DNA from: Shewanella cutis
Lineage (GTDB): Bacteria > Pseudomonadota > Gammaproteobacteria > Enterobacterales > Shewanellaceae
Direction of reading: 5' to 3'
DNA length: 64,000 nt
Assembly (NCBI RefSeq): GCF_022410515.1
Contig: NZ_JACSDI010000001.1
Coordinates: 248,001-312,000 of the forward strand
A program made the translations under genes and the position numbers. The notes under the pieces were generated by a model, which was not told where the DNA came from, did no database searches, and saw nothing but the letters and a program-made list of their open reading frames with translations. Positions 26,475-39,238 of the stretch are shown piece by piece (the first letter of the stretch is position 1; the number at the start of each line of letters is the position of its first letter).

Positions 26475-26506
26475 AAAAACGCTGCAGAAATGCAGCGTTT
26501 TTTATT
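26475..26506. terminator. Bidirectional rho-independent terminator
   Basis: AAAAACGCTGCA, loop GAAA and TGCAGCGTTTTTT form a perfect stem with an A-tract on one side and a T-tract on the other. It can therefore stop both the transporter transcript and the convergent rssB-like transcript. Confidence 0.9.
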
Positions 26507-26574
26507 GCTTTACACCAAAGCACGTTGAAGTTAGAGATGGGATATTTCTCACTCTGACAAGTAAGAACATTGGT

Positions 26575-26702
26575 GCTAGCTACTAGGTTTTAGATTCTAG
26601 GTTCTAGAGCGAGCTTGAGAACGTCCTAGCAGCACTTTTGCTGCGCCCTAGAGGCCGAAGGCCGCCCTAGATTCTTGCGCCACGTAGTGGCGTCCTAGCA
26701 TC
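26575..26702. repeat. CTAG-punctuated mini-hairpin tract before the rssB-like gene (tract E)
   Basis: Eight CTAG tetramers occur in 128 bases. Between them are small palindromes: GCAGCA-CTTT-TGCTGC, GGCC-GAA-GGCC and CGCCAC-GTA-GTGGCG. The order of words (GAGCGAGCTTG..., GCAGC hairpin, GGCC hairpin) is the same as in tract A. It lies at the 3' end of the rssB-like gene. Confidence 0.88.
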
Positions 26703-26710
26703 TTATCTTC

Positions 26711-27814
26711 TTATAAACTCAATTGTATAAAACCACCCGCAGGTAAATGCGAGTTATAAGCTAATCCTTTAAATTGATTATCCAATAACAGCTGCTTATG
26801 TTCCGTCTCATTGGTGGCAATGCAAAGCTGTTCCTGTGGCAAAATAGTGCGAAACTGAACACTCGGTTTGCCCCAGTCCAATAGACCTAGCTGCAAACTA
26901 TCCGACAGAGCCAATGGGCTAAGGCCTTCATCATTGCGTAAGTAACATCTAAGTCCCTTTCCTGCTTGGGCAATCGCAGCGCGATAACGCGTTAACTCAA
27001 TCGCGATATAAACAATATCTACTGTGATATCTAGACCAGACTTCACTAAACGTTCATTCAAGTAACTCAGCATATTGAATGGGTCGATAATGGTTTTACT
27101 CTGGCCACTACGGTAACTCTTAAGTTTTTGATTCACGAAACTGCGTAGCAATACACAGGCAAATGCTGCGCGGTTATCCTCGGGATACAGGTGGGCCATA
27201 TACATGATTAAGTAATCACTTCCCACCATCGTTGAATCAATAAAATAGCTACTGATATCACTGCTTTTAAACAAGCTGTAATCGACTTTTGCGGCGGGAT
27301 AACTGATATTTGAAGCAGGAAAAAGTTGCTGCTGAACTTGCTTCGCAGCTTCAACGCTCTGTTCTAATATGGTTAAGTTATCGCTCAATTCCTGATGTGA
27401 TAAGGAATCAAGGTCGGTCTGCGAAATATCATCAAGCTGATGTCGTTGCAACCCTTGTTGAATAGCTTGCTCGATAATAAAAAGATCAGCGACAGGTTTG
27501 ACTAAATAATCACAGGCGCCAATACGCAAAGCTTCAACAACATCGGCCATGACATTGTTACCCGAGATAACAATTGAAGGCACTAGCGGCTCTAACTTGC
27601 TCATTTCCTTAAGCATATCTAAGCCACCCAGCTTTGGCATACTCAAATCGGCAAGAATAATGTCAAAACGTTGCTGCTTGAAATGAATAAGGCCCTGCTC
27701 ACCATCACCAGCCTGCACTACTTGTGCGCCGCGGCCGCTTAAAAAGGTGGCAACAATTTGCCTAAATACTGGGTCGTCTTCAACCCACAGAATTGAAACA
27801 TCATTTAACGCCAT
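26711..27814 (-). CDS. rssB: Response regulator with receiver and degenerate PP2C-like domain (RssB-like)
   Basis: A 367-residue protein. The receiver domain starts MALNDVSILWVEDDPVFRQI; the phospho-acceptor is D56 in IILADLSMPKLGG, and the switch lysine lies in DYLVKPVAD. The C-terminal half (QQQLFPASN, GSDYLIMYMAHLYPEDNRAAFACVLLRSF) resembles the phosphatase-like domain of RssB, the adaptor that delivers sigma-S to ClpXP. Sigma-S control is inferred from this architecture. I chose the ATG at 27814, with GGGA 7 bases upstream; a longer frame to 27856 has a cysteine-rich unsupported leader. Confidence 0.85.
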   Translation of the reverse strand: MALNDVSILWVEDDPVFRQIVATFLSGRGAQVVQAGDGEQGLIHFKQQRFDIILADLSMPKLGGLDMLKEMSKLEPLVPSIVISGNNVMADVVEALRIGACDYLVKPVADLFIIEQAIQQGLQRHQLDDISQTDLDSLSHQELSDNLTILEQSVEAAKQVQQQLFPASNISYPAAKVDYSLFKSSDISSYFIDSTMVGSDYLIMYMAHLYPEDNRAAFACVLLRSFVNQKLKSYRSGQSKTIIDPFNMLSYLNERLVKSGLDITVDIVYIAIELTRYRAAIAQAGKGLRCYLRNDEGLSPLALSDSLQLGLLDWGKPSVQFRTILPQEQLCIATNETEHKQLLLDNQFKGLAYNSHLPAGGFIQLSL

Positions 27815-27934
27815 AAAAATTCCCGCATAACGTTTACTGCAACAGCAAATATTCAATCATGACATGGGAAGAATCATTTAATACGGCATTGGCTTGGCTG
27901 CATATTACTCCTGCAGCCAAGTTAGCGCATGAGC

Positions 27935-28720
27935 TTACTCGAGTTCTTGCATGTATTGATCGAGTAACTCATCATCTTCTTGTTTTTGAGGAACATTGCC
28001 ATCATAGACCTTATAGTCCATGTGTTGTATGTACGCATCTTTCACGAAGGCATAGGGATCGAGCGCATTATCAACAAGTCTTTCTTGGTCAATCGCCGAG
28101 GCTCTAGCATGCAAGCTTTTGAGACCCCATTTAAGTACGGATTGCCACATTGTGAGTTCAGATAAGGGAAAGTATAGACCATCAACCCAATCTGACGCGA
28201 GTTCACGCGCGATATAAGGACCTGCAAATGGCGCCATAAAATAAGGTCCATTGGGGACACCGTAATAGCCTAAGACTTCGTTAAACTCGTCTTGTTTACG
28301 TGTCATCCCCATCATGTCTGCTACATCAATGACACCAAGCAAACCTATGGTTGAATTAACCGTAAAACGACCTCCAGCATTCGCAGCCCATCCCCATTTG
28401 CCTTGTAACAGGTTGTTTACCACGCTACTAGGTTCTTCTAAATTTTGTAAAAAATTATTAACCCCCGTCTTGGCTGGCAACGGAATGTAATCGTTATAAC
28501 CATGAGCGACAGGACGATATAGGTATCTATCTAAATACAGATAGTTAAAATCCCACATCACACGGTTAAATCCCTCAAAGGGGTCTCTTGGGTCTTCGTA
28601 AGTAATTTTTACAGCTGAAGCAGTGTCCTTTGGAGTGGTATCGGGTACAGCAACCTCTGCGCCATAAACCTTGGGCAGTAATGCACATCCTAAAAGTACC
28701 CCTATCCATTTCAACTTCAT
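27935..28720 (-). CDS. mlaA: Phospholipid-transport lipoprotein MlaA (VacJ)
   Basis: A 261-residue outer-membrane lipoprotein that removes mislocalised phospholipids from the outer leaflet and passes them to MlaC. The signal peptide carries a lipobox-like LLGC (Cys12). The MlaA core is clear: DPFEGFNRVMWDFNYLYLDRY, LPAKTGVNNFLQNLEEPSSVVN, RFTVNSTIGLLGVIDVA and GPYFMAPFAGP. The acidic C-terminal tail (QEDDELLDQYMQELE) is usual. The 120 bases to the rssB-like gene hold no repeat. It is a stand-alone vacJ, apart from the mlaBCDEF operon. Confidence 0.95.
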   Translation of the reverse strand: MKLKWIGVLLGCALLPKVYGAEVAVPDTTPKDTASAVKITYEDPRDPFEGFNRVMWDFNYLYLDRYLYRPVAHGYNDYIPLPAKTGVNNFLQNLEEPSSVVNNLLQGKWGWAANAGGRFTVNSTIGLLGVIDVADMMGMTRKQDEFNEVLGYYGVPNGPYFMAPFAGPYIARELASDWVDGLYFPLSELTMWQSVLKWGLKSLHARASAIDQERLVDNALDPYAFVKDAYIQHMDYKVYDGNVPQKQEDDELLDQYMQELE

Positions 28721-28939
28721 ATTGCTCTCTTAAATAAATGTACTGCCTAGTTAACGAGTTTTCGTTAAAGTGACCATAAACAAGTGACGATAAAAGATCA
28801 GTCTTCTAAGTCGTATACTGAGTATGACAGAAAAATGCCACCGCCTTTACAAAGCGCATAAGCATACTTGGCAAAACAGTTTGGTCAATTGTTAATTTTT
28901 TAAATAACGTACCGAAAGACATTCCAACAAGGGTCTAAT

Positions 28940-30781
28940 ATGGAGTCAATTACACCTAGCCAGATTACCAACGCACAATTAATCACTTCTGGGCCACCAA
29001 ACAGTGACCTAAGTGCTAACGCGCGCCCTATTCCCGTAGAAGTAAAGCTTACTCCTGAAGGCGACAGTATTATTCTAAACGGTACAGAATATAATTTAAA
29101 GCTTGTTAATGCTCAGCAACGACAGGCGCTAATCATTGCTAGCCAATATTTAGTCAATCAAGTGCCAAATCAAACAAGTGAATCGAGTGCAATCCCCCCC
29201 CTCTCTCAACTCATTACCTTGGGCAATACTATTAACCTTAAGCTCCCTGAAGCCATCGTATTGCTTGCAAAACAAAATGGGATTCCCGAAGCAAAGCTAT
29301 TTGCCATTTCGGGTCGCCCACAGGGGTATCCACTTCCGAATGTCATTGTTACTGCAAAAGAATTCCAATTCTCTAATGGAACCGTCGTACAACAAGATCC
29401 GGGAACGCGGCTCAACTCGGGGGAATATCAAGCAAAAATAGCCTTATCACAAGGGAAAGCTATTTTAGTGTTGACCCCAATACTGAGCAAACTCGAAATT
29501 CAAATTGGCGCCCCAATAAATGAAACTCAACTTCCCATTATTGATAAAAAAACAGCCGATGTCGTTATCACTAAAATGGAGCCCGTTCAAATAATTGCGA
29601 GTTTTTTGCGAAAACTTGAAGGCCTAGTCCCCCAAGCGGATAATTCTGCAACCAAATTAAATACGGCTACCACGCAAGGAGGAGCAACTTCAGAGCTAAA
29701 AATGCCCCATACTCACACGGCTTCTGTTGCCAATGAAGTTGCTAGTGTAAAAAGCTCACAATCAGATCTTCATCTTGCCTCAAGTTTACAAGCCAATACT
29801 GAACCAAAGCTGACTGCTGCAGTGCAAACAGCAACTCTTAGCAATAAGTTTCCAGAGATTAATCTCCAAACAAAGGCTCCTGAGCTCAACACACAAGCGA
29901 AGGACGCAATAACTGCAGATAAACATAACAAGCCAAACGAGGCTAATCCCTATGTAAATCAAGTACTTCAAAAAGCCTTTACTAAAGCAGGTGCTCTGCC
30001 AACAGAACAAATGCAATCCCGTACTAGCGCGAATTTAGCCGCAGAACTTTTAAAACATTTACCCAATTTGAGTCCACATCCATTAGGCCAGTTAAGCGAT
30101 CCTAGTGAATTAAGAGACTGTATTCTTGGGTTTGCTACCTTAAATTTATCGACGCCGCAGCTGAACCAGACTTCGACACTGCTAAATGCAGGTGCCATTA
30201 CGTCATTGTTTCAACTGTTATTAGGGGTTAGGGCAAATAATAACAATAGTAAAATGAGTGCAAAATTAGCCGATTACTTAGAACAACTCCAAACCAAAAT
30301 CGGATTATCTCAGCACCAGCTGGGTCAATTTAGCAAAGCAGGCGGCTTAGAAAGTATGGGGCAACTCGCGTCAAGTCTGCAGATTTATCAGCAGGCTAGT
30401 AGTGAAAGTAATGGTAATTTAGTATGGTTTTTTGCCCTTCCCTATGGGATCAATCAACGACATGAACAATTAGAAGGTAAATTTGAGCGGGAAGCGGATA
30501 GCGATGCACAACAAAATCACAAAGGCTGGCATTTACAATTGAAATTTAATCTTGCACAGGGCCCCTTGCTGATATCGGCGCGTTTTCACCAACAAGTGTT
30601 AGATATTCAATTCAAAGGTGACAGTAAGTCGTTGCTCAATCGAGTCGATAACTTTCTTGCTCCACTTGGGCAAAAATTATCGCAATTGGGATTTACACCG
30701 GGAGAACTGTCTACACAACTAGCACCAGTGCCAGCAACCTTGCTCCCTGGCGACCATTTCCTTGTGAAAACAAAAGCATAA
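28940..30781 (+). CDS. FliK-like hook-length control domain protein
   Basis: A 613-residue protein. The first two thirds are low in hydrophobic pattern and rich in Gln, Thr, Asn and Ala, as in FliK ruler regions. The last about 100 residues (WHLQLKFNLAQGPLLISARF, LLNRVDNFLAPLGQKLSQLG) match the C-terminal Flg_hook fold of FliK. It is unlike the canonical FliK at 49955-51547. The next gene, 13 bases downstream, is a small FlhB C-domain homologue, and FliK is known to act on FlhB. The two may therefore form a second substrate-specificity module. AGGG lies 6 bases before the ATG. Confidence 0.75.
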   Translation: MESITPSQITNAQLITSGPPNSDLSANARPIPVEVKLTPEGDSIILNGTEYNLKLVNAQQRQALIIASQYLVNQVPNQTSESSAIPPLSQLITLGNTINLKLPEAIVLLAKQNGIPEAKLFAISGRPQGYPLPNVIVTAKEFQFSNGTVVQQDPGTRLNSGEYQAKIALSQGKAILVLTPILSKLEIQIGAPINETQLPIIDKKTADVVITKMEPVQIIASFLRKLEGLVPQADNSATKLNTATTQGGATSELKMPHTHTASVANEVASVKSSQSDLHLASSLQANTEPKLTAAVQTATLSNKFPEINLQTKAPELNTQAKDAITADKHNKPNEANPYVNQVLQKAFTKAGALPTEQMQSRTSANLAAELLKHLPNLSPHPLGQLSDPSELRDCILGFATLNLSTPQLNQTSTLLNAGAITSLFQLLLGVRANNNNSKMSAKLADYLEQLQTKIGLSQHQLGQFSKAGGLESMGQLASSLQIYQQASSESNGNLVWFFALPYGINQRHEQLEGKFEREADSDAQQNHKGWHLQLKFNLAQGPLLISARFHQQVLDIQFKGDSKSLLNRVDNFLAPLGQKLSQLGFTPGELSTQLAPVPATLLPGDHFLVKTKA

Positions 30782-30794
30782 TTAAGAGTTCACC

Positions 30795-31103
30795 ATGACT
30801 GAAGAATACAAAAACCAGCAAGCAGTCGCCTTAAGTTATGACGGAAAGCATGCACCTAAAGTAGTCGCATCCGGTGAAGGACTGGTCGCTGACGAAATTA
30901 TCGCCCTCGCTAAAGCCTCTGGCGTATATATTCATCAAGATCCGCATCTGAGTAACTTTCTTCGATTGCTTGAATTAGGTGAAGAAATTCCAAGAGAGCT
31001 ATATCTGCTTATCGCCGAATTAATCGCATTTGTGTATATGTTGGATGGTAAATTTCCGGAGCAGTGGAACAATATGCATAAGAAGATTGTTGATCAGGCT
31101 TAA
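30795..31103 (+). CDS. FlhB C-terminal domain homologue (FlhX-like)
   Basis: A 102-residue soluble protein equivalent to the cytoplasmic cleavage product of FlhB: QQAVALSYDGKHAPKVVASGEGLVADEI, then PRELYLLIAELIAFVYMLDG. The membrane part and the NPTH autocleavage motif are absent, so it begins where cleaved FlhB-CC begins. In Helicobacter the comparable protein FlhX can substitute for FlhB-CC. It is co-transcribed with the FliK-like gene upstream. Its real partner in this organism is not shown by the sequence. Confidence 0.85.
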   Translation: MTEEYKNQQAVALSYDGKHAPKVVASGEGLVADEIIALAKASGVYIHQDPHLSNFLRLLELGEEIPRELYLLIAELIAFVYMLDGKFPEQWNNMHKKIVDQA

Positions 31104-31114
31104 AGCAAGGGTGG

Positions 31115-31190
31115 TTAGGAGCGAGGAAAAACAGAGCGCTGCACTTCTAGAGAAAGCAGAGCGTCGCTTCGCTCCTTCTAGGTTCTAAAT
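31115..31190. repeat. CTAG-containing repeat between the convergent flhX-like and DUF2802 genes (tract F)
   Basis: Two copies of a word CAGAGCG(C/T)(T/C)GC...CTTCTAG lie in tandem, and the block GAGGAAAAACAGAGCG also occurs, with one change, in tract B. Only two CTAG are present, so it is a short or decayed member of the family. Confidence 0.65.
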
Positions 31191-31230
31191 ACTCCCCCAG
31201 AGACATGAGGTGGTGTCCTAAATTATTCAC

Positions 31231-31629
31231 CTATTTACGGTGCAAGCGGATGAGTAGCTCAGCTTCAGCTTTCGGTAACTCACACTCTTTAATTAATTCA
31301 TCCACACCAGCACCTAAGGCCACCATCTTCATGGCTCGCGAATAAAGTTTTGCCTGAGGATCCTGTTGGGTCGACTCTTCGATACGTTCAGATTGTTGAT
31401 GTAAGCGTTTTTCCAGCTCAATCACACGGCGCCCCATACCAATTGTACCGCTGCGAAGCTCCTGCATCTCCCGCTTAAAAGTCTCGCGTTGACGATCGCC
31501 TTCTTTGACTAACACGGTTAACGCTTCAACTTTACTGCGCAACTTACTTAATTGTTTTTGAAGGTAAAGAACTAAACCTAAACACGCAATCACATAAACC
31601 AAGGCTGCGATTAAAAATTCATCGCCCAT
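31231..31629 (-). CDS. DUF2802 family membrane-anchored protein
   Basis: A 132-residue protein with one N-terminal membrane segment (LIAALVYVIACLGLVLYLQ), a coiled-coil stretch (residues 25-85) and the C-terminal DUF2802 block KMVALGAGVDELIKECELPKAEAELLIRLHRK. That block resembles a small helix-turn-helix. Genes of this family stand next to cheW at the end of flagellar/chemotaxis loci in Pseudomonas and Shewanella, as here. No function is established. Confidence 0.85.
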   Translation of the reverse strand: MGDEFLIAALVYVIACLGLVLYLQKQLSKLRSKVEALTVLVKEGDRQRETFKREMQELRSGTIGMGRRVIELEKRLHQQSERIEESTQQDPQAKLYSRAMKMVALGAGVDELIKECELPKAEAELLIRLHRK

Positions 31630-31737
31630 TAATCATCCCTACGCATCACAATAAGCAGAAATCAATAGCGGCTCATCGGCGACAAATAAAAACAGTAAAC
31701 AAAGACTAAATGAACCGTTTGCATTATCAACAGCAAA

Positions 31738-31760
31738 GCGACAGATAAACTATCTGTCGC
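31738..31760 (-). terminator. Perfect hairpin after cheW
   Basis: GCGACAGATA and TATCTGTCGC pair over 10 bases with a 3-base loop, 13 bases past the cheW stop. On the minus strand it is followed only by TTTG, so it may be a weak terminator or a 3'-end protector; DUF2802 could still be reached by read-through. Confidence 0.5.
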
Positions 31761-31773
31761 CAATAATGAAAAC

Positions 31774-32268
31774 TTAGAGCTGATTTAACTCTGCCCATTC
31801 TTCATCGGATAATAGTTTGTCTAAATCGACAAGGATCAACAGCTCGTTATCACGGTTACTGACGCCTTGAATAAACTTAGCACTCTCTTCCGTACCAACG
31901 TTAGGCGCATTATCAATTTCAGAGCGGCGTAAATAGACCACTTCAGCAACACTATCAACCAAAATACCAATGACTTGTTTTTCAGCTTCAATGATCACAA
32001 TACGTGTCGAATCATCGACTTCTGCTGATTGCAGTCCGAAACGTGAGCGGGTATCGATGACTGTCACCACATTACCGCGCAAATTAATAATCCCTAAAAC
32101 ATAGTGTGGGGCACCAGGTACTGGGGCAATTTCAGTGTAACGTAGTACTTCTTGTACCTGCATGACATTGATACCATAAGTTTCGTTATCTAACTTAAAG
32201 GTAACCCATTGCAGTACTGCATCATCTTTACTTGCAGCCACGGCTGCGACATTTCTTGTATCTTTCAT
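31774..32268 (-). CDS. cheW: Chemotaxis coupling protein CheW
   Basis: A 164-residue single CheW domain: LQWVTFKLDNETYGINVMQV, VLGIINLRGNVVTVIDTRSRFG (the conserved NLRG), and ILVDSVAEVV. It couples methyl-accepting receptors to CheA at the cell pole. The ATG at 32268 has GAGG 5 bases upstream and begins MKDTRN; a frame extending to 32283 is less likely. It follows the parP gene by 7 bases. Confidence 0.95.
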   Translation of the reverse strand: MKDTRNVAAVAASKDDAVLQWVTFKLDNETYGINVMQVQEVLRYTEIAPVPGAPHYVLGIINLRGNVVTVIDTRSRFGLQSAEVDDSTRIVIIEAEKQVIGILVDSVAEVVYLRRSEIDNAPNVGTEESAKFIQGVSNRDNELLILVDLDKLLSDEEWAELNQL

Positions 32269-32275
32269 GTTTACC

Positions 32276-33256
32276 TCAACCAATGGAGTCCTGACAGCCT
32301 AAACCCGCATCAAGCATTTGTACTAAGGCTTGTACGTGCAAAATGCCACACATTTGTTCTTTTACCACACCAGCTAACCAAGGACGTTTCCCCGCTTTGC
32401 TGCGCCAATTTACTTGCGATTTGTGAATTTTTACCGCATTAAGAAGGGACTCACAAGCTAATCCCCAATTACTGCCCTCTAATAATACAAGATATTGATA
32501 ATTTACCGATTGCGCCAGTTTATCAGTGTATTTTTCTGGCATCACCCACGCACAAGTATCAACTAAATTTAATTGCTCTTCCCGATGGGTTTGAACACCA
32601 AGGAACCAAGAAGGACGGCCAATGATATGGTTTATCCGTTCTACTTTGACGATACCACCGAGACTGACTAAAGGGACTGCCAGCGTTAACCCTGCTACTT
32701 TAAAGAATAGTACTTGAAACTCATCATCGAGCACTTCTTGCAAATCTTTTGTCACACTTGGGGGTGCAAAACCGACTTGCGTTTCTGGGGCAGTTGATAT
32801 GATCTCGTCTTGCTGTGGTTCAACATCTGCTGGCTTTACAACATTAGTGACTGCAATTGCTTCTACTGGCTTTGGCAACGATAAAGGCTGCTCGTTAAGC
32901 ACTGTGGGCTTTGCAATGACGGGCTCTTGCGTTTTTAGCACAGGCGCGAGAAGTCTTTCTAACGCCTGTTTATTCACCAACGGCTCAGTATTTTCCTTAG
33001 TTGAAACTGTAACAATACTTTTTGCTCGAGCCAATTGCGCCTCAGGCACTGTAGAGGCCCTAGCATCCACTTTACTCCGCTCGTGTTCAGCCAAAATGGC
33101 ATCATTTAACTGCTGAGCTTCCGTTTTTATACTGACATCAAATACTGAAGTAGCACTCGATTTAGAGTTAATTGGGGAAGCACTAAACGCACTATCGTCT
33201 TCGTGCAGCAATAATTCAAAAAAATCAAAAACAGTTTCATCAACCGATTTTGACAT
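32276..33256 (-). CDS. parP: CheW-like array-localisation protein ParP
   Basis: A 326-residue protein with a long Pro/Ala/Val-rich N-terminal region and a C-terminal CheW-like domain (EFQVLFFKVAGLTLAVPLVSLG, VNYQYLVLLEGSNWGLACES). ParP in Vibrio binds ParC, CheA and receptors and holds chemoreceptor arrays at the pole. The gene order cheA-cheB-x-parC-parP-cheW supports the same role. The start is ATG at 33256 with GGGGAG upstream, overlapping parC by 17 bases. Confidence 0.88.
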   Translation of the reverse strand: MSKSVDETVFDFFELLLHEDDSAFSASPINSKSSATSVFDVSIKTEAQQLNDAILAEHERSKVDARASTVPEAQLARAKSIVTVSTKENTEPLVNKQALERLLAPVLKTQEPVIAKPTVLNEQPLSLPKPVEAIAVTNVVKPADVEPQQDEIISTAPETQVGFAPPSVTKDLQEVLDDEFQVLFFKVAGLTLAVPLVSLGGIVKVERINHIIGRPSWFLGVQTHREEQLNLVDTCAWVMPEKYTDKLAQSVNYQYLVLLEGSNWGLACESLLNAVKIHKSQVNWRSKAGKRPWLAGVVKEQMCGILHVQALVQMLDAGLGCQDSIG

Positions 33257-34031
33257 GGCCAAACTCCCCAGCTAAAAGAAAATCTAATAATCTTTCATAG
33301 GCTTTCACACCACGACAACCACTTGCATAATGGGAAGCAGGTAAATGCGCTAAACTTGCGTCTCTAAACTTAGTATCGACTGGGATCACATCACGCCATA
33401 GACTCTCACCATACTGCTCACTTAACAACTGCAGCGCAGCAGGTGAGGCTTTGGTACGTTTATCATACATGGTTGGCACTACGGTATAACTGTAACGAGT
33501 CTTTTTAGAACGTCCCATGATTTCCATAGTTTTCACCATACGTTCAAGTCCTTTTATGGCCAAAAACTCGGTTTGCACTGGAATCACAATATGTTGGCTA
33601 GCAGCAAGGGCATTCACCATCAGCACCCCCAACACCGGAGGACAGTCAACAATGGCAACATCATATTCATCAGCAACGAGGGCCAGTAGATTACGTAACA
33701 CGAGCCCCATACCTTCTTGATGACCTAATGCTCTATCAAGAGTAGCTAGCGCCATCGTCGCTGGTAATAAATCTAAGCCATCCACTAAGGTTGGGACTAT
33801 ATGTGATTTAACCAACTCTTTGGTGAGATTTTGGTGCGCAATAAACACATCAAAAAGCGACCCAGGAACCTCTTCAGAGTCAATGCCAAGGTAGTAACCA
33901 AGTGAAGCGTGGGGATCTGTATCAATCATCAAGACGCGCTGACCCCGCTTAGCGAGCACTCCCGCTAAACTGGCTACTGAAGTGGTTTTTCCAACGCCAC
34001 CTTTTTGATTCGCAATGGTCCAGACTTTCAA
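33240..34031 (-). CDS. parC: ParA-like ATPase ParC for polar chemotaxis arrays
   Basis: A 263-residue ParA/MinD-family ATPase with the deviant Walker A KGGVGKTT at residues 10-17, MLIDTDPHASLGYYLG-type A' motif and VAIVDCPPVLGVLMVNAL. It is a chemotaxis-linked Par protein, not a plasmid partition gene, since parP and cheW follow. The start codon is TTG with GAGG 8 bases upstream; no in-frame ATG or GTG is better. Confidence 0.9.
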   Translation of the reverse strand: MKVWTIANQKGGVGKTTSVASLAGVLAKRGQRVLMIDTDPHASLGYYLGIDSEEVPGSLFDVFIAHQNLTKELVKSHIVPTLVDGLDLLPATMALATLDRALGHQEGMGLVLRNLLALVADEYDVAIVDCPPVLGVLMVNALAASQHIVIPVQTEFLAIKGLERMVKTMEIMGRSKKTRYSYTVVPTMYDKRTKASPAALQLLSEQYGESLWRDVIPVDTKFRDASLAHLPASHYASGCRGVKAYERLLDFLLAGEFGHVKIG

Positions 34032-34093
34032 AGCACTGACCTCTTAAATGTTGATACTTTGCCATTTATGACGAGAATTGGCGGCATTCCACA

Positions 34094-38041
<3,948 letters not shown>

Positions 38042-38056
38042 CAAATTGACTCCCAG

Positions 38057-38794
38057 TTAGAAACCCAGACTCGATAGCAGATCATCCACTTCGTCTTGAC
38101 CTGTTACTACATCTTGACGAAGCTCGGCATTCATTATCGGCCCTTCAGCTTCAATATTATTTTTCTGAGTAATCTGACTCTCAATTATTGGCTGCTCACC
38201 AAACACCGTCAGCATAGACACCAGATTACTTTCAACTTCCATCACTAGATCGATTACCCGGCGGATCATTTGTCCAGTCAGGTCTTGAAAATCTTGCGCC
38301 ATCAATATTTGGTTAAGTAATTCGCGTAATCGGTTTGAGTCCAATTCACTGCGCGACATCAAATGCTGAACATTATGGCAAAGCACCTTAAAGTCACTTA
38401 GGGCAATTTCGCGACGCATTAATTTTTCCCACGATGGCATCACTTGTTGAATATTCGCGGTTAATGCATTCGCTAACGGCAAGCATTCCTCAACGGCATC
38501 CATGGTCTTATTTGCAGCTTGCTCAGTCATGTCAATTACATAACTTAGCCGCTCTTTAGCATCCGGTATTTCTGTATTCGCTAACTCAACCAAACGATTA
38601 TCGATTTGGAAATCCATTAATGCACTGTGCAATTGGCGAGTCAGTTTACCCACCTCATCAAAAAGTTCCCTCTGGAGAGGCGCAGCTAGTTCCCTAAATA
38701 AATCATCAGCTTGAGAGTGTTCATTTGCACTTAATAGTTCTACTAAACGCTGAGCATGCTCGAGCGTGATGAGCCCTGATGTTTGTGACTTCAT
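38057..38794 (-). CDS. cheZ: CheY-P phosphatase CheZ
   Basis: A 245-residue all-helical protein. The catalytic region is seen in AQDFQDLTGQMIRRVIDLV (Asp and Gln of DxxxQ). The C-terminal CheY-binding tail VDDLLSSLGF is nearly identical to that of E. coli. It dephosphorylates CheY. It lies 12 bases after cheY and just before cheA. Confidence 0.96.
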   Translation of the reverse strand: MKSQTSGLITLEHAQRLVELLSANEHSQADDLFRELAAPLQRELFDEVGKLTRQLHSALMDFQIDNRLVELANTEIPDAKERLSYVIDMTEQAANKTMDAVEECLPLANALTANIQQVMPSWEKLMRREIALSDFKVLCHNVQHLMSRSELDSNRLRELLNQILMAQDFQDLTGQMIRRVIDLVMEVESNLVSMLTVFGEQPIIESQITQKNNIEAEGPIMNAELRQDVVTGQDEVDDLLSSLGF

Positions 38795-38807
38795 AGCTCA
38801 TCCCTGC

Positions 38808-39191
38808 TTAAGCGAGTCGTTCGAATATTTTATCTAACTTCTCTTTCAATGTTGCTGCAGTAAAAGGTTTAACCACATACCCATTAACCCCCGCTTGCGC
38901 GGCAGCGATAATTTGTTCACGTTTTGCTTCTGCAGTGACCATTAATACAGGTAGATGCTTTAGAGAGTCATCGGCCCTGATGGCCTTAAGCAAATCAATA
39001 CCCTGCATGCCTGGCATGTTCCAATCTGTTACGACAAAATCAAAATCGCCTTTTTGCAACATTGGCAAGGCGGTTGAGCCATCGTCTGCTTCTTGGGTAT
39101 TGTTAAAGCCCAAGTCTCGCAACAAGTTCTTGATGATACGTCTCATTGTCGAAAAGTCATCAACGATGAGAATCTTCATATTCTTGTCCAA
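38808..39191 (-). CDS. cheY: Chemotaxis response regulator CheY
   Basis: A 127-residue single receiver domain: [18 protein letters not shown], phospho-acceptor D56 in [22 protein letters not shown] and [12 protein letters not shown]. Phospho-CheY binds FliM and switches motor rotation. The start is TTG with GGAGG 5 bases upstream, which gives MDKNMKIL as in other polar-flagellum CheY; the ATG four codons later is too far from the binding site. Confidence 0.95.
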   Translation of the reverse strand: MDKNMKILIVDDFSTMRRIIKNLLRDLGFNNTQEADDGSTALPMLQKGDFDFVVTDWNMPGMQGIDLLKAIRADDSLKHLPVLMVTAEAKREQIIAAAQAGVNGYVVKPFTAATLKEKLDKIFERLA

Positions 39192-39238
39192 GGTTTCCTC
39201 CGGTGAGCTGACATTCTGTGCTCAATTAATAATTATAC

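Noticed and set aside
28868..28884. Sigma-54 box TTGGCAAAACAGTTTGG before the FliK-like gene
   Set aside because: The second element is GG, not GC, and the spacing is off by one.
33240..34031. ParA gene as evidence for a plasmid or partition locus
   Set aside because: It is embedded in a chemotaxis operon with parP and cheW, has no parB or centromere-like repeats, and fits ParC.
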